Source: Syntrophaceae bacterium (GTDB lineage: Bacteria > Desulfobacterota > Syntrophia > Syntrophales > Smithellaceae). Taken from it: a stretch of 34,054 nt of DNA. The DNA is taken from contig WRPE01000034.1 in NCBI GenBank assembly GCA_009773315.1, forward strand, positions 1-34,054, given 5' to 3'. Shown here piece after piece: positions 1 through 7,770 of this stretch (within the stretch, counting starts at the first letter, position 1; each line of letters starts with the position of its first letter). Made by a program: the position numbers and the translations under genes. The notes beneath the pieces were generated by a model, which searched no databases, had not been told where the DNA came from, and saw only the letters and a program-made list of their open reading frames with translations.

Positions 1-39
1 ATTTTGTTCACGCCCCTACATCTTGTGCCTAAAATCTGC

Positions 40-68
40 TTGACACACAAGACCCCGCTTAATATACT
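40..68 (+). promoter_or_regulatory. Sigma-70 type promoter upstream of the pycB remnant
   Basis: A perfect -35 hexamer TTGACA (40-45) and a near-consensus -10 TATACT (63-68) are separated by exactly 17 bp. An AAGGAAG purine stretch follows at about 82-88, but no open gene starts there; the DNA runs into short repeats and then a broken 3' gene fragment. The promoter is seen directly; its present target is unknown and it may be a leftover of a deleted gene. Confidence 0.6.
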
Positions 69-90
69 GCGTCCAACAAAAAGGAAGTTC

Positions 91-122
91 TTATCAATTC
101 AATTATCAATTTATCAATTCAA
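91..122 (+). repeat. Short direct-repeat cluster (TTATCAAT x3)
   Basis: TTATCAATTCAA occurs exactly at 91-102 and again at 111-122, with a further TTATCAAT at 103-110 between them. The cluster lies between the promoter and the start of recognisable pycB sequence, so it may mark the deletion junction. It is too short to assign to a known repeat family. Confidence 0.6.
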
Positions 123-137
123 TCAATCCAGTTCAGC

Positions 138-443
138 GATTTGATATACGGCCTCTACGGCCGGACCCCGACGGCGATCAATCCGGAGGTGCAGAAGGTC
201 GTCCTGAAGCGCAACAAGCGAGGCCAGACGCCAATCACCGGGAGGCCCGCCGATTGCCTCGAACTAGAGCTTGTGGAAAACAAGAAGAAGATCGGCGAGC
301 TGGCCAAGACGTAAGAGGATATGCTCACCTACAGCCTCTTCCCGGCAACAGGCGAGCAGTTTCTGAAGTGGAAATACGGCGTTGAACCGATTCCCGAGAG
401 CGTCAAACCTCCGCCCGCGGCGGCGGAGGCCGAGGCGAAGTGA
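138..443 (+). pseudogene. Pyruvate carboxylase subunit B / oxaloacetate decarboxylase alpha-type, 3' fragment with internal stop
   Basis: Reading from 138 in one frame gives DLIYGLYGRTPTAINPEV, then a PITGRPADCLELEL stretch, an in-frame TAA at 312-314, then EDMLTYSLFPATGEQFLKWK and a Pro/Ala/Glu-rich tail ending at TGA 441-443. The order YGLYGR, then RPAD, then LTY-LFP, is that of the C-terminal part of PycB/OadA-type carboxyltransferase subunits, just before the biotin domain or linker. The catalytic TIM barrel is absent, there is no start codon, and one stop interrupts the frame (a GAA to TAA change would explain it). It is a dead remnant. The 444-561 stretch after it holds only a weak hairpin (about 495-515) and no gene. 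Confidence 0.75.
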
Positions 444-561
444 AATGAAATTGAGATTAATTCCATGAATCCGGAAATATCTGGTACTGAAGATTACCCG
501 GCTTCGGTAACATCTTTTATGAGGCAATAGGGCAGAATATTTTGACCACAAGAAAATTTCA

Positions 562-1530
562 TTACTCAATATGACATGCTACCAGATGGCCACTGGATAC
601 TTCTCTGAGGGGAGGGGATTCTTGAGCGCAAATCGGCCTGGCCTTAAAACAACGCGGATGAAACTTGCAGGCCGACGGCGGGTTGAAAGGTGTTGGCACT
701 TCCCCAGGAAGGATGATCTCCTCGCGTTGATCGGCCGGATGAAGTGGCAGAGAGGCCGACAGAAGCGCCTTCGTATAAGGATGCACCGACCTGAAGTAAA
801 GTTCCTCGCTTTCGGCTATCTCGACGATATTTCCCAAATACATCACGCCGATCTTCGTGCTCATATGTTGCACGACAGCAAGATCATGGGCGATCAGCAT
901 ATACGTTACGGCAAGGCGCTTTTGGATATCGCAAAGGAGGTTAATGATCTGAGCCCTGATGGATACATCCAAGGCGGATACCGGTTCATCAAGAATGATC
1001 AGGTCGGGCTGGGAAGACAGAGCCCTGGCAATGGCTATTCTCTGCCTTTGGCCGCCGCTGAATTCATGGGGGTACAAGTCAGCCCCGTCGCGCCTCAGAC
1101 CGACCAGATAGAGAAGTTCGGCAATGCGCTCCTTAATCTCCTTCCGTGAAAGGATATTATTCACCGTCATCGGTTCGGCGAGGATGCTGCCTACCTTCAT
1201 CCTTGGGCTCAAAGAGCTGAAGGGGTCCTGAAAAACAGCCTGGACGGATGTCCGATGCTTCTTGAGCTCCGACCCTGACAGAGCGGTGATATCTTTGCCT
1301 TTATACAGGATAGAGCCGCTTGTCGCCTTCTCCAGGAGCAGGATAAGCTTCGATGTCGTGGTCTTGCCGCATCCCGATTCTCCGACCAGACCGAACGTCT
1401 CGCCCTTGTTTATCCGAAAGTCCACCCCGTCAACGGCCTTTATCGCCCCCACCTGTTTCATCAGGACAATTCCTTTGGTTACGGGGAAGTGTTTTTTGAG
1501 GTTTATTGCCTCAACCAGTACGTCAGCCAT
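562..1530 (-). CDS. Dipeptide/oligopeptide ABC transporter ATP-binding protein (DppF/OppF type)
   Basis: This 322-aa protein is the second of two ATPases that power the importer encoded upstream. It has Walker A GESGCGKT at residues 50-57, the ABC signature SGGQRQR near residue 158, Walker B LIILDEP just after, and the C-terminal oligopeptide-transporter extension with a CKFHPRC motif near residue 292. Presence of the extension separates it from general ABC ATPases. It is the last gene of the minus-strand operon, starting 3 bp after the stop of the preceding ATPase gene, with AAAAGGG as ribosome-binding site inside that gene's end. Length is normal. The substrate cannot be read from the ATPase; dipeptides, oligopeptides or nickel-type ligands are possible for the family. 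Confidence 0.93.
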   Translation of the reverse strand: MADVLVEAINLKKHFPVTKGIVLMKQVGAIKAVDGVDFRINKGETFGLVGESGCGKTTTSKLILLLEKATSGSILYKGKDITALSGSELKKHRTSVQAVFQDPFSSLSPRMKVGSILAEPMTVNNILSRKEIKERIAELLYLVGLRRDGADLYPHEFSGGQRQRIAIARALSSQPDLIILDEPVSALDVSIRAQIINLLCDIQKRLAVTYMLIAHDLAVVQHMSTKIGVMYLGNIVEIAESEELYFRSVHPYTKALLSASLPLHPADQREEIILPGEVPTPFNPPSACKFHPRCFKARPICAQESPPLREVSSGHLVACHIE

Positions 1531-1533
1531 TAT

Positions 1534-2526
1534 TTATCCCTTTTCCTGATGGAGCCAGCAGTTCATAAAGTGCCCCTCCCTGATAATCCGCTCCGGCGGA
1601 TATTCCTTAAGGCAAATATCGAGCGCTTGAGGACAGCGTGGCGCGAAACTGCATCCCGCAGACAATGTGCGAAGATCCGGGGGCTGCCCATCTATGGAGA
1701 AGAGCTTATCCTTCTTCTTTCCCATTTTGGGGAGGGAATTCATCAGGGCGATTGTGTATGGATGGGTCGGTTTATCGAAAAGTTCGGCGGTGCCAGCTGT
1801 TTCCACGATCTTTCCCGCATACATAACGGCCACGCGGTCACAGGCCCGGGCTACAATGCCGAAATCGTGCGTTACGATGATCATGGAAAGATTGGATTGC
1901 TGCTGAATCTCCTTGAGCAGTTTCAAAAATTGCGCCTGAATGGTGACATCGAGCGATGTCGTCGGCTCATCGGCGATGAGGATTTTAGGCTGGCAGGAAA
2001 TGGCCATTGCCCCGACGATCCGCTGCCGCATGCCGCCACTCATCTGGTGTGGGTATTCTTTCGCCCTCACCTCAGGGGAGGGAATTGCTACCTTCTTCAG
2101 CATTTCCAAGACCTTTTCCATGAGCGCCAACCTCTTGAGCTTCTGATGGATACTGATCGGCTCCGCCACCTGATAGCCGACAGTAAAAACCGGATTCATC
2201 GACGTCATCGGATCCTGTAAGATCATGGAAATTTTCTCACCGCGAATCTGTCTCATCTCCTTTTCTGATTTGCGCAACAGATCTTCGCCTTCAAAAAGGA
2301 TCTCACCTCCGACAATGCGTCCGGCTGGCTGCGCCACCAGTTGGATCACGGAAAAACAGGCGACGCTCTTGCCACACCCGGACTCGCCGACCAGCCCAAG
2401 CGTTTCTCCTTCCTGCAGACAGAAACTCACGCCGTCAACGGCCTTTACCAAGCCTCTGCGGGTGAAGAAGTATGTTTTGAGATCTTTCACTACCAGGATA
2501 TTTTTTGAATTCATCATAGCACACAT
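1534..2526 (-). CDS. Dipeptide/oligopeptide ABC transporter ATP-binding protein (DppD/OppD type)
   Basis: A 330-aa ATPase with Walker A GESGCGKS at residues 47-54, signature MSGGMRQR near residue 165, Walker B ILIADEPTTSLD, a switch histidine in IVTHDFG and a C-terminal CSFAPRC segment of the oligo/HPY domain. It pairs with the downstream ATPase as the usual heterodimer of peptide importers. The start is ambiguous: Met1, Met4 or Met5 could be used, and none has a clear Shine-Dalgarno. The stop of the upstream permease gene is only 4 bp away, so translational coupling is likely. No missing catalytic residue was seen. Confidence 0.93.
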   Translation of the reverse strand: MCAMMNSKNILVVKDLKTYFFTRRGLVKAVDGVSFCLQEGETLGLVGESGCGKSVACFSVIQLVAQPAGRIVGGEILFEGEDLLRKSEKEMRQIRGEKISMILQDPMTSMNPVFTVGYQVAEPISIHQKLKRLALMEKVLEMLKKVAIPSPEVRAKEYPHQMSGGMRQRIVGAMAISCQPKILIADEPTTSLDVTIQAQFLKLLKEIQQQSNLSMIIVTHDFGIVARACDRVAVMYAGKIVETAGTAELFDKPTHPYTIALMNSLPKMGKKKDKLFSIDGQPPDLRTLSAGCSFAPRCPQALDICLKEYPPERIIREGHFMNCWLHQEKG

Positions 2527-2530
2527 AATC

Positions 2531-3439
2531 TTACAATTGGCGGAATTTGGGGTCCAGGTGAACGCGCAGCCAGTCTCCCAGCAGGTTGCAGCTCAATACC
2601 ACTAACATGATCGCCAAGCCGGGCCAGACACAGAGCCACCAGGATTCAAAAATGTAGTTTCTGCCCTCAGCGGCCATGGATCCCCATGCCGGATAGGGAG
2701 GAGGCACTCCTAGGCCCAGAAAACTCAGGCTGGCTTCGGCGATAATGACATTGCCGAGCTGAAGGGTTGCCATAATGATAAAGGGGTTAACAATATTGGG
2801 GAAGATGTGCCGCAACATGATTCTGGTCTTGCTGCATCCAGCCAGGACCGCCAGTTGGATAAAATCTCCTTGCTTGATACGCAAAACCTCGCCCCGCAGT
2901 ATCCGGGCATACCCGGCCCAACCCAAAACGACGAGGGTAATAATGATGTTAGTGCGGCTTGGTCCCAGCACGGCAACCAGGACGATCGCCACAATCAGAT
3001 AGGGCATGGACATGAAGATGTCGCAGATTCTCATCAGGAGGGCATCGACCCATCCCCCGAGGTATCCCGAGAGGAGGGCGGCGGCGATGCCGATGATTCC
3101 GGCCAGGGCGACGACGATAAACGCTACCTCGAGGGAGATGGTGGCGCCGCCAATAAGTCGGCTCAAGATATCCCTTCCCAGATGGTCCGTTCCCAGGAGA
3201 TACGCGCTTGTTCCCCCTTCCATCCAGAAGGGAGGAAGCAAGGCATGCTTAAGTTGATTAAAGAGTGGATCATGCGGCGCGATCCACTTCGCAAAGATGG
3301 CGCAGATGACAAATGCCAGGAGCAGGAGCCCCGGAATGACCGGAACCTGCCCCGTGGCTTCAATGATTTTATGGACGCCTGCCTTTCGGAGAAGCCCGCC
3401 TATGCCTATCTTGCCTGCTAGATCCTTCAGATTCATCAT
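2531..3439 (-). CDS. Peptide-type ABC transporter permease (DppC/OppC type)
   Basis: A 302-aa inner-membrane permease. It has one N-terminal membrane segment (about residues 35-52) preceding a periplasmic stretch with HDPLFNQL and LLGTDHLGRDILSRL, a hallmark of DppC-type subunits, then five further hydrophobic segments. The EAA-type loop for ATPase contact is present around EVLRIKQGDFIQLA. The C-terminus GDWLRVHLDPKFRQL is typical of the family. It follows the DppB-type gene by 27 bp in the same operon. Confidence 0.93.
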   Translation of the reverse strand: MMNLKDLAGKIGIGGLLRKAGVHKIIEATGQVPVIPGLLLLAFVICAIFAKWIAPHDPLFNQLKHALLPPFWMEGGTSAYLLGTDHLGRDILSRLIGGATISLEVAFIVVALAGIIGIAAALLSGYLGGWVDALLMRICDIFMSMPYLIVAIVLVAVLGPSRTNIIITLVVLGWAGYARILRGEVLRIKQGDFIQLAVLAGCSKTRIMLRHIFPNIVNPFIIMATLQLGNVIIAEASLSFLGLGVPPPYPAWGSMAAEGRNYIFESWWLCVWPGLAIMLVVLSCNLLGDWLRVHLDPKFRQL

Positions 3440-3466
3440 CCCTTTTCCTTATCTCCGGCAATGGTT

Positions 3467-4384
3467 TTAACTGTATCTTATTCGTGGATCTATGTAGGCA
3501 TACAGAATATCGACAAAGAGATTCACAAAGATAAAAAAGAAGGCGCCGATCAATACGCAACACTGGACCAGAGGAAAATCCCGGGCAAAGATGGCTTCCA
3601 CCACCAACCGGCCTATCCCTGGCCAGTTGAATACCGTTTCGGTAATAACCGTGCCATTCAGCATAAAGACAAAGTTCAATGCCCCCATGGTTATAATTGG
3701 AATCAGGGCGTTCTTGAAGGCATGCTTCATGACGACACCATACTTGGAGACTCCTTTGATCCTGGCCATCTTGATGTAATCATGATCCAATGCATCGAGC
3801 ATGGAAGATCGGGTGAGGCGGGTAATGGCCGCCATAAAGGCCCACCCCAGGGTGAAGGCCGGCATCAGCAGATGCTTCCAACTCCCCATCCCGGAGGTGG
3901 GCAGCCAACCCAGAAAAACGGCAAAGATGATCATCAGCATGAGACCGACCCAGAAGACGGGCAACGACTGACCCATGAGAGCGAATATCTTGCCGAATCG
4001 GTCAAACCAGCTGTCGACCTTGACCGCCGACAGGATCCCTACGGGAAGGCCGATGAGAAGTGTAAAGAACATCGCCGCCCCCGCCAGGAGCATGGTGTTG
4101 GGAAACCGTTCCATCCAGACATCCAGACAGGGTTTGTCCCACTTAAAGGACTGACCGAAGTTGCCCCTGGCGATATCGGCGATAAAATTTCCGTACTGAA
4201 TGTAAATCGGTTTGGTGAGGCCCATCTTCACCCGCATCTCCTGAATCTCAGCCGGCGCGGCGTCGGGCGGCGCCATGAGGACAGCCGGATCCCCACTGAG
4301 CCGCACCAGCATGAAGACGATAACCGTCACGGCAAGAAGGGAAAGTGCAGATTGCACCAGGCGTTTCAGGATATATCTTTGCAT
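3467..4384 (-). CDS. Peptide-type ABC transporter permease (DppB/OppB type)
   Basis: A 305-aa permease starting MQRYILKRLVQSALSLLAVTV, the standard N-terminus of DppB-type subunits, with GDPAVLMAPPDA in the first periplasmic loop and about six membrane segments. The EAA-like cytoplasmic loop lies at DYIKMARIKGVSKYGVVMKH, and the C-terminus DILYAYIDPRIRYS matches the family. The gene begins 9 bp after the solute-binding-protein gene, with GAGGGAAGTGAGA serving as ribosome-binding site across that stop. With the DppC-type subunit it would form the heterodimeric channel. Confidence 0.93.
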   Translation of the reverse strand: MQRYILKRLVQSALSLLAVTVIVFMLVRLSGDPAVLMAPPDAAPAEIQEMRVKMGLTKPIYIQYGNFIADIARGNFGQSFKWDKPCLDVWMERFPNTMLLAGAAMFFTLLIGLPVGILSAVKVDSWFDRFGKIFALMGQSLPVFWVGLMLMIIFAVFLGWLPTSGMGSWKHLLMPAFTLGWAFMAAITRLTRSSMLDALDHDYIKMARIKGVSKYGVVMKHAFKNALIPIITMGALNFVFMLNGTVITETVFNWPGIGRLVVEAIFARDFPLVQCCVLIGAFFFIFVNLFVDILYAYIDPRIRYS

Positions 4385-4393
4385 GAATTTATC

Positions 4394-5977
4394 TCACTTC
4401 CCTCGCAACTTCAGGGACTCAAAGCCCATGGGAAAGATAAAACCGGGCATGGGGGTGTAAGACTCTATGGTCTTCCTCATGGCAAAAGGCACGTGTATGC
4501 TCCAGAGGGGGAGCCGAATGTTCGCTTCAATGATGGTTTCATCGAGCTTCTTTGCCGCTGCGGCAATCTCTTTGTTGCCGATCGCACGTTCTGTATCCTC
4601 CATGGCCTTGATAATGGCCGGGGTGGCCAGCTTATGACTCCAGATTCCGGTGATATGGCTTTGCAGGGCGCCGGCGGGATGACTCCTGCCGCTCCACCAG
4701 GGGCCGGAGCCAAAGCCGATGCCGCGAAGCCTTCCCGCCACAAAAGACGCAGACCAGGTGCCGCCCTCGAGCATGTCCATCTTGCAGCGGATGCCCACAT
4801 CCCGAAGCTGTTGCGCGATCGCCTCAAACCGCTCTTTCTGTGTCGACGTATAGGTCAGGACCGTATCGAAACCATTAGGATATCCTGCCTGGGTGAGAAG
4901 CTTCTTGGCCTCGGCCGGGTTATAGGGATCCGGTTTGTTGCGTTTGGTGTCGAATCCCAAATGGTAGGGAGCGAGAAAACTTCCCCAGGGCTCCATCGTG
5001 CCATTCCCGATCACATCTGCTATGCCCTTGCGGTCAATCGCCAGACTTGTTGCCTTGCGAACCAATGGATTTTTGAACGGACTGTCTTCAGGGTGAGCTA
5101 AATCATGGAAGACCAGAGTCACGCAATAGGTATCCCTGCTCCAGACAATTTTTATATCGGGATCTTTCAGGAGAAGAGGAATATGGGTCAGATAAAGTGC
5201 GATAAAGTCGGCCTCGCCCGTCTTGAGCATGGCCAGCCGCGTCGAATGCTCGGGCACGAATTTATAGCGAAGCGTCTTTACATCGGGGGTTTTGCGGTGG
5301 TGATTTTCAACGGCCTCCACGTCAAAGGAGACATCCCGCTCAAATTTAAGGATCCGGAAGGGGCCGGCGCCAATGGGTTTGGCAGCAAAGCCGTCGTCTC
5401 CCACCTTTTCGACATAATCCTTGGGGACAATGGCCAGAAATTCAAAGCACCGTTCGAGGAAAGTGGCGAAGAAAGCCGGGTTAGGCTCTTTCAAGAGGAC
5501 ATTGACGTTGAAGTCATCGACAATTTCTACCTTTGAGATGTTTTTCCTCAAGTCAAAGCCGATGCTATTCTTCATGTCCTCCCGCATCATCCGTTCGATG
5601 CTGAACTTCACATCCTTGGCCGTCAAAGGGTCCCCGTTATGAAACTTCACGCCTTTGCGAAGTTTGAAGCTGATGGATGACCAATCCTTGGCAATATTCC
5701 AAGATTCGGCCAGGGATGGTTGAAATGCCCCGGTAGCAGCATCTTTCACGACCAGACCATCGAAGACCATACTGTTCAGGGTTGTGGATGTCGCACCGAA
5801 GGCCGTGTGGGGGTCAAAGGCCTTCCGCATCTCAAAGGTACTCTGTTGGGAAACCATGACAACCTCGCCGGCGGGTTTTTTTGCCTTTTCCTTCCCTATC
5901 GCCGGGGTAAAAGGCGCGATAACAAAAGGCAACGCCATCATACAACCGGCCAGAATGAAAACAGACTGTTTCTTCAT
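4394..5977 (-). CDS. ABC transporter substrate-binding protein, family 5 (peptide/nickel type)
   Basis: A 527-aa periplasmic binding protein and first gene of the importer operon. Residues 1-28 form a hydrophobic export signal after MKKQ. An L-A-G-C string at residues 9-12 resembles a lipobox but lies very early, so Sec cleavage near residue 28 is at least as likely. The mature part has the family 5 hallmarks: LAESWNIAKDWSSISFKLRKGVKF near residues 88-112, then HNGDPLTAKDVKFS, and a late NPLVRKATSLAIDR segment near 307. A GAGGAG ribosome-binding site sits 6-7 bp before ATG. It sets the importer's specificity, which I cannot determine. The operon looks richer in G+C than the genes to its right by eye (not computed). 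Confidence 0.92.
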   Translation of the reverse strand: MKKQSVFILAGCMMALPFVIAPFTPAIGKEKAKKPAGEVVMVSQQSTFEMRKAFDPHTAFGATSTTLNSMVFDGLVVKDAATGAFQPSLAESWNIAKDWSSISFKLRKGVKFHNGDPLTAKDVKFSIERMMREDMKNSIGFDLRKNISKVEIVDDFNVNVLLKEPNPAFFATFLERCFEFLAIVPKDYVEKVGDDGFAAKPIGAGPFRILKFERDVSFDVEAVENHHRKTPDVKTLRYKFVPEHSTRLAMLKTGEADFIALYLTHIPLLLKDPDIKIVWSRDTYCVTLVFHDLAHPEDSPFKNPLVRKATSLAIDRKGIADVIGNGTMEPWGSFLAPYHLGFDTKRNKPDPYNPAEAKKLLTQAGYPNGFDTVLTYTSTQKERFEAIAQQLRDVGIRCKMDMLEGGTWSASFVAGRLRGIGFGSGPWWSGRSHPAGALQSHITGIWSHKLATPAIIKAMEDTERAIGNKEIAAAAKKLDETIIEANIRLPLWSIHVPFAMRKTIESYTPMPGFIFPMGFESLKLRGK

Positions 5978-6308
5978 TTTCTTCTCTCCTCGCTAAAATG
6001 TTAAATAGCTGTTTGTGAGTTTGCCCTTCTTAAACCTTTATAAATTTATCAGCTCTGTTATATTCCCCCTTTCGCTATATAATTCTAGATGTCAACATCA
6101 TCGTCACTGACCTATTATTATTATTATTACTATATATTCCACGCCTTGTCAACCAAAATCCAAAAAAGGGCAATACAGCCGATCGCTACGCTCCTACTGA
6201 TTTGGCGTTAAGCAAACATTTCAAAAATCATCAAAATATTTTATCCACCATGATCGCTGCTCTGTGGGAACTCGTTGAATGAGGCGAGACACATCATCTC
6301 GTTTTTCT
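5978..6308. other. Intergenic region between rpiB and the importer operon
   Basis: This 331-bp gap holds the minus-strand importer promoter (6123-6152), an AT-rich stretch with a TTA trinucleotide run (about 6115-6129), and a small hairpin CGAGA/TCTCG (6285-6301) followed by TTTTT on the plus strand, although no plus-strand gene precedes it. On the minus strand a weak GGC-TGTATT-GCC hairpin (about 6166-6179) is followed by six Ts and could end rpiB transcription before the importer promoter. No gene-like frame was recognised. Confidence 0.5.
6123..6152 (-). promoter_or_regulatory. Candidate sigma-70 promoter of the peptide-type importer operon
   Basis: On the minus strand, TTGACA (6147-6152) is followed after 18 bp by AATAAT (6123-6128), five of six matches to the -10 consensus. 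It points toward the substrate-binding-protein gene about 145 bp downstream, giving a long AU-rich leader. Confidence 0.5.
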
Positions 6309-6755
6309 TCAGCATTCGTCTTCCATCGCCATCATCTTGGCGATTCTTTGTTCATGGCGGTCGCCGGCGAATTTTGTGTTTAGAAATTTCTCGATCATGT
6401 CGAGTACCGGCAAACTGTACTTTATCCTGCCGCCAAAGGCGATGAAGTTGGCGTTGTTGTGGGCTTTAGCCATTTCGGCGCTGAACAGGTCGAAAGGAAG
6501 AGCGCAGCGGATACCGTTGACTTTGTTGGCGGCAATCGAAACGCCGATGCCCGTGCCGCAAAGCAGGATGCCGAATTCATAACCGCCTTTTTTGAATTCA
6601 TTGCAGGCGGCCAGCGCCATGTCCGGGTAATCGACGGCGGCGCTGCCATGGGTTCCCAGGTCTGTGACCTCAAAATTCTTCTTTTTTAAAAAGGCAACGA
6701 TTTGGGTTTTCAGTTCAACCGCTCCATGATCGGAGGCTATGACGATTCTTTTCAT
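6309..6755 (-). CDS. rpiB: Ribose-5-phosphate isomerase B
   Basis: A 148-aa RpiB/LacAB-family sugar-phosphate isomerase interconverting ribose 5-phosphate and ribulose 5-phosphate in the pentose phosphate pathway. Visible family features are the N-terminal SDHGAVELK (Asp9, His10 bind substrate), the active-site Cys66 in LLCGTGIG, and the HNNANFIAFGGR segment near residue 98. Length matches the family. The ribosome-binding site GGAGA lies 8 bp before ATG. The gene is alone on the minus strand, divergent from xerD across 123 bp. RpiB also supplies pentose phosphate, the origin of the arabinose 5-phosphate used by the KDO genes to its right, but proximity is not proof of a link. Confidence 0.95.
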   Translation of the reverse strand: MKRIVIASDHGAVELKTQIVAFLKKKNFEVTDLGTHGSAAVDYPDMALAACNEFKKGGYEFGILLCGTGIGVSIAANKVNGIRCALPFDLFSAEMAKAHNNANFIAFGGRIKYSLPVLDMIEKFLNTKFAGDRHEQRIAKMMAMEDEC

Positions 6756-6878
6756 TTTTAATTCTCCAGATGTTGAGGTGCAAGTCCATTTATTGCTTCA
6801 GAAATAGCTTGCCGGAAGTCTCCCCCTGATGTCAACAAAAAAACTTTACATAAACGGCATATTTGCGTAAAAACGACC

Positions 6879-7766
6879 ATGCGGAACTTGTTAAATCAAT
6901 ACTTCGATCATCTCCTGATCGAAAAAGGAGTGGCCGGTAATACGCTGGAGGCTTATGGACGCGATTTGAAACGCTATGTTTCCTTTCTCGAGCAGAGAGG
7001 ATTGTCGGATGCGCGGTCTGTTATCCCTCAAAACGTGATTGATTTTCTTGTGCAAATCAAGTCGGAAGGGTTATCGGCTAATTCGATGAACCGATCGCTT
7101 GCGGCGCTGAGGGGCTTTTATAAGTTTTTATTGCAGGAAAAAGTGCTGGACGAATCGCCGCTTGCCAATGTTGAACTGGCCAAAGTCTGGATGCGTCTGC
7201 CCGACACGGTGAGCAGGGAGGAGATGAATTTGATTTTATCTCAACCGGGAGATCAGACGCCGTCCGCGTTACGCGACAGCGCGATGCTGGAGCTTCTCTA
7301 TGCCACGGGGTTGCGCGTTTCGGAATTAATTTCTCTGACGATGAACAGCATCAACTGGCAGGTCGGTTTTTTGATTGTCATGGGGAAGGGCAGTAAGGAA
7401 CGGGTCGTGCCTATCGGCAAAGCGGCTTATGACTGTGTACGGCGTTACGTGGATGAGGCCAGGCCCAGATTATTGAAATCAAAAACGACGGATGTTTTAT
7501 TTCTGAACCGATTCGGCAGGGCGTTTAGCCGGCAGGGGCTCTGGAAAATTATTGTTCATTACGCCCAAAAAGCGGGCTTGCAAAAAAATGTGCATCCGCA
7601 TACATTCCGCCATTCCTTCGCGTCTCATCTGTTGGAGGGAGGGGCGGATTTGCGTGCGGTGCAGGTGATGCTGGGGCACGCGGATATTTCGACAACACAA
7701 ATTTATACCCATGTCACCAAAGACCGGTTAAAAGAGATCCATCGGAAATATCATCCAAGAGGTTAA
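6879..7766 (+). CDS. xerD: Site-specific tyrosine recombinase XerD
   Basis: A 295-aa tyrosine recombinase, expected to resolve chromosome dimers at dif with XerC. All catalytic residues are present: Arg146 (TGLRVSEL), Lys170 (MGKGSKERVVP), His241 and Arg244 (HPHTFRHSFA), His267 (MLGHADIS) and the nucleophile Tyr276 (TTQIYTHV). An N-terminal SAM-like core-binding domain occupies about residues 1-90. The C-terminal pattern GADLRAVQ...DISTTQIYTHVT...HPRG is closer to XerD than to XerC. No clear Shine-Dalgarno precedes the ATG. A weak TTTACA-17-TAAAAA promoter (6845-6873) would make the message nearly leaderless. It lies 4 bp from the TPR gene, so the two are probably cotranscribed. Position inside core genes argues against a phage integrase. 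Confidence 0.92.
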   Translation: MRNLLNQYFDHLLIEKGVAGNTLEAYGRDLKRYVSFLEQRGLSDARSVIPQNVIDFLVQIKSEGLSANSMNRSLAALRGFYKFLLQEKVLDESPLANVELAKVWMRLPDTVSREEMNLILSQPGDQTPSALRDSAMLELLYATGLRVSELISLTMNSINWQVGFLIVMGKGSKERVVPIGKAAYDCVRRYVDEARPRLLKSKTTDVLFLNRFGRAFSRQGLWKIIVHYAQKAGLQKNVHPHTFRHSFASHLLEGGADLRAVQVMLGHADISTTQIYTHVTKDRLKEIHRKYHPRG

Positions 7767-7770
7767 AAGC

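Noticed and set aside
264-569. Minus-strand 101-codon frame over the pycB remnant
   Set aside because: It is the antisense of the recognisable pycB sequence; its Arg/Leu-rich product matches nothing and the remnant explains the region better.
571-2220. Plus-strand frames opposite the two ATPase genes
   Set aside because: Antisense shadows of genes with intact Walker motifs; no ribosome-binding sites or domains.
3461-5101. 546-codon plus-strand open frame opposite the permease and binding-protein genes
   Set aside because: It lies fully antisense to two firmly identified genes, has very many His, Pro, Gly and Asp residues typical of antisense frames in G+C-rich codons, and shows no domain.
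6879-7766. Phage or integron integrase
   Set aside because: The sequence ends like XerD and the gene lies within a core cluster with no att-like repeats or phage genes nearby.
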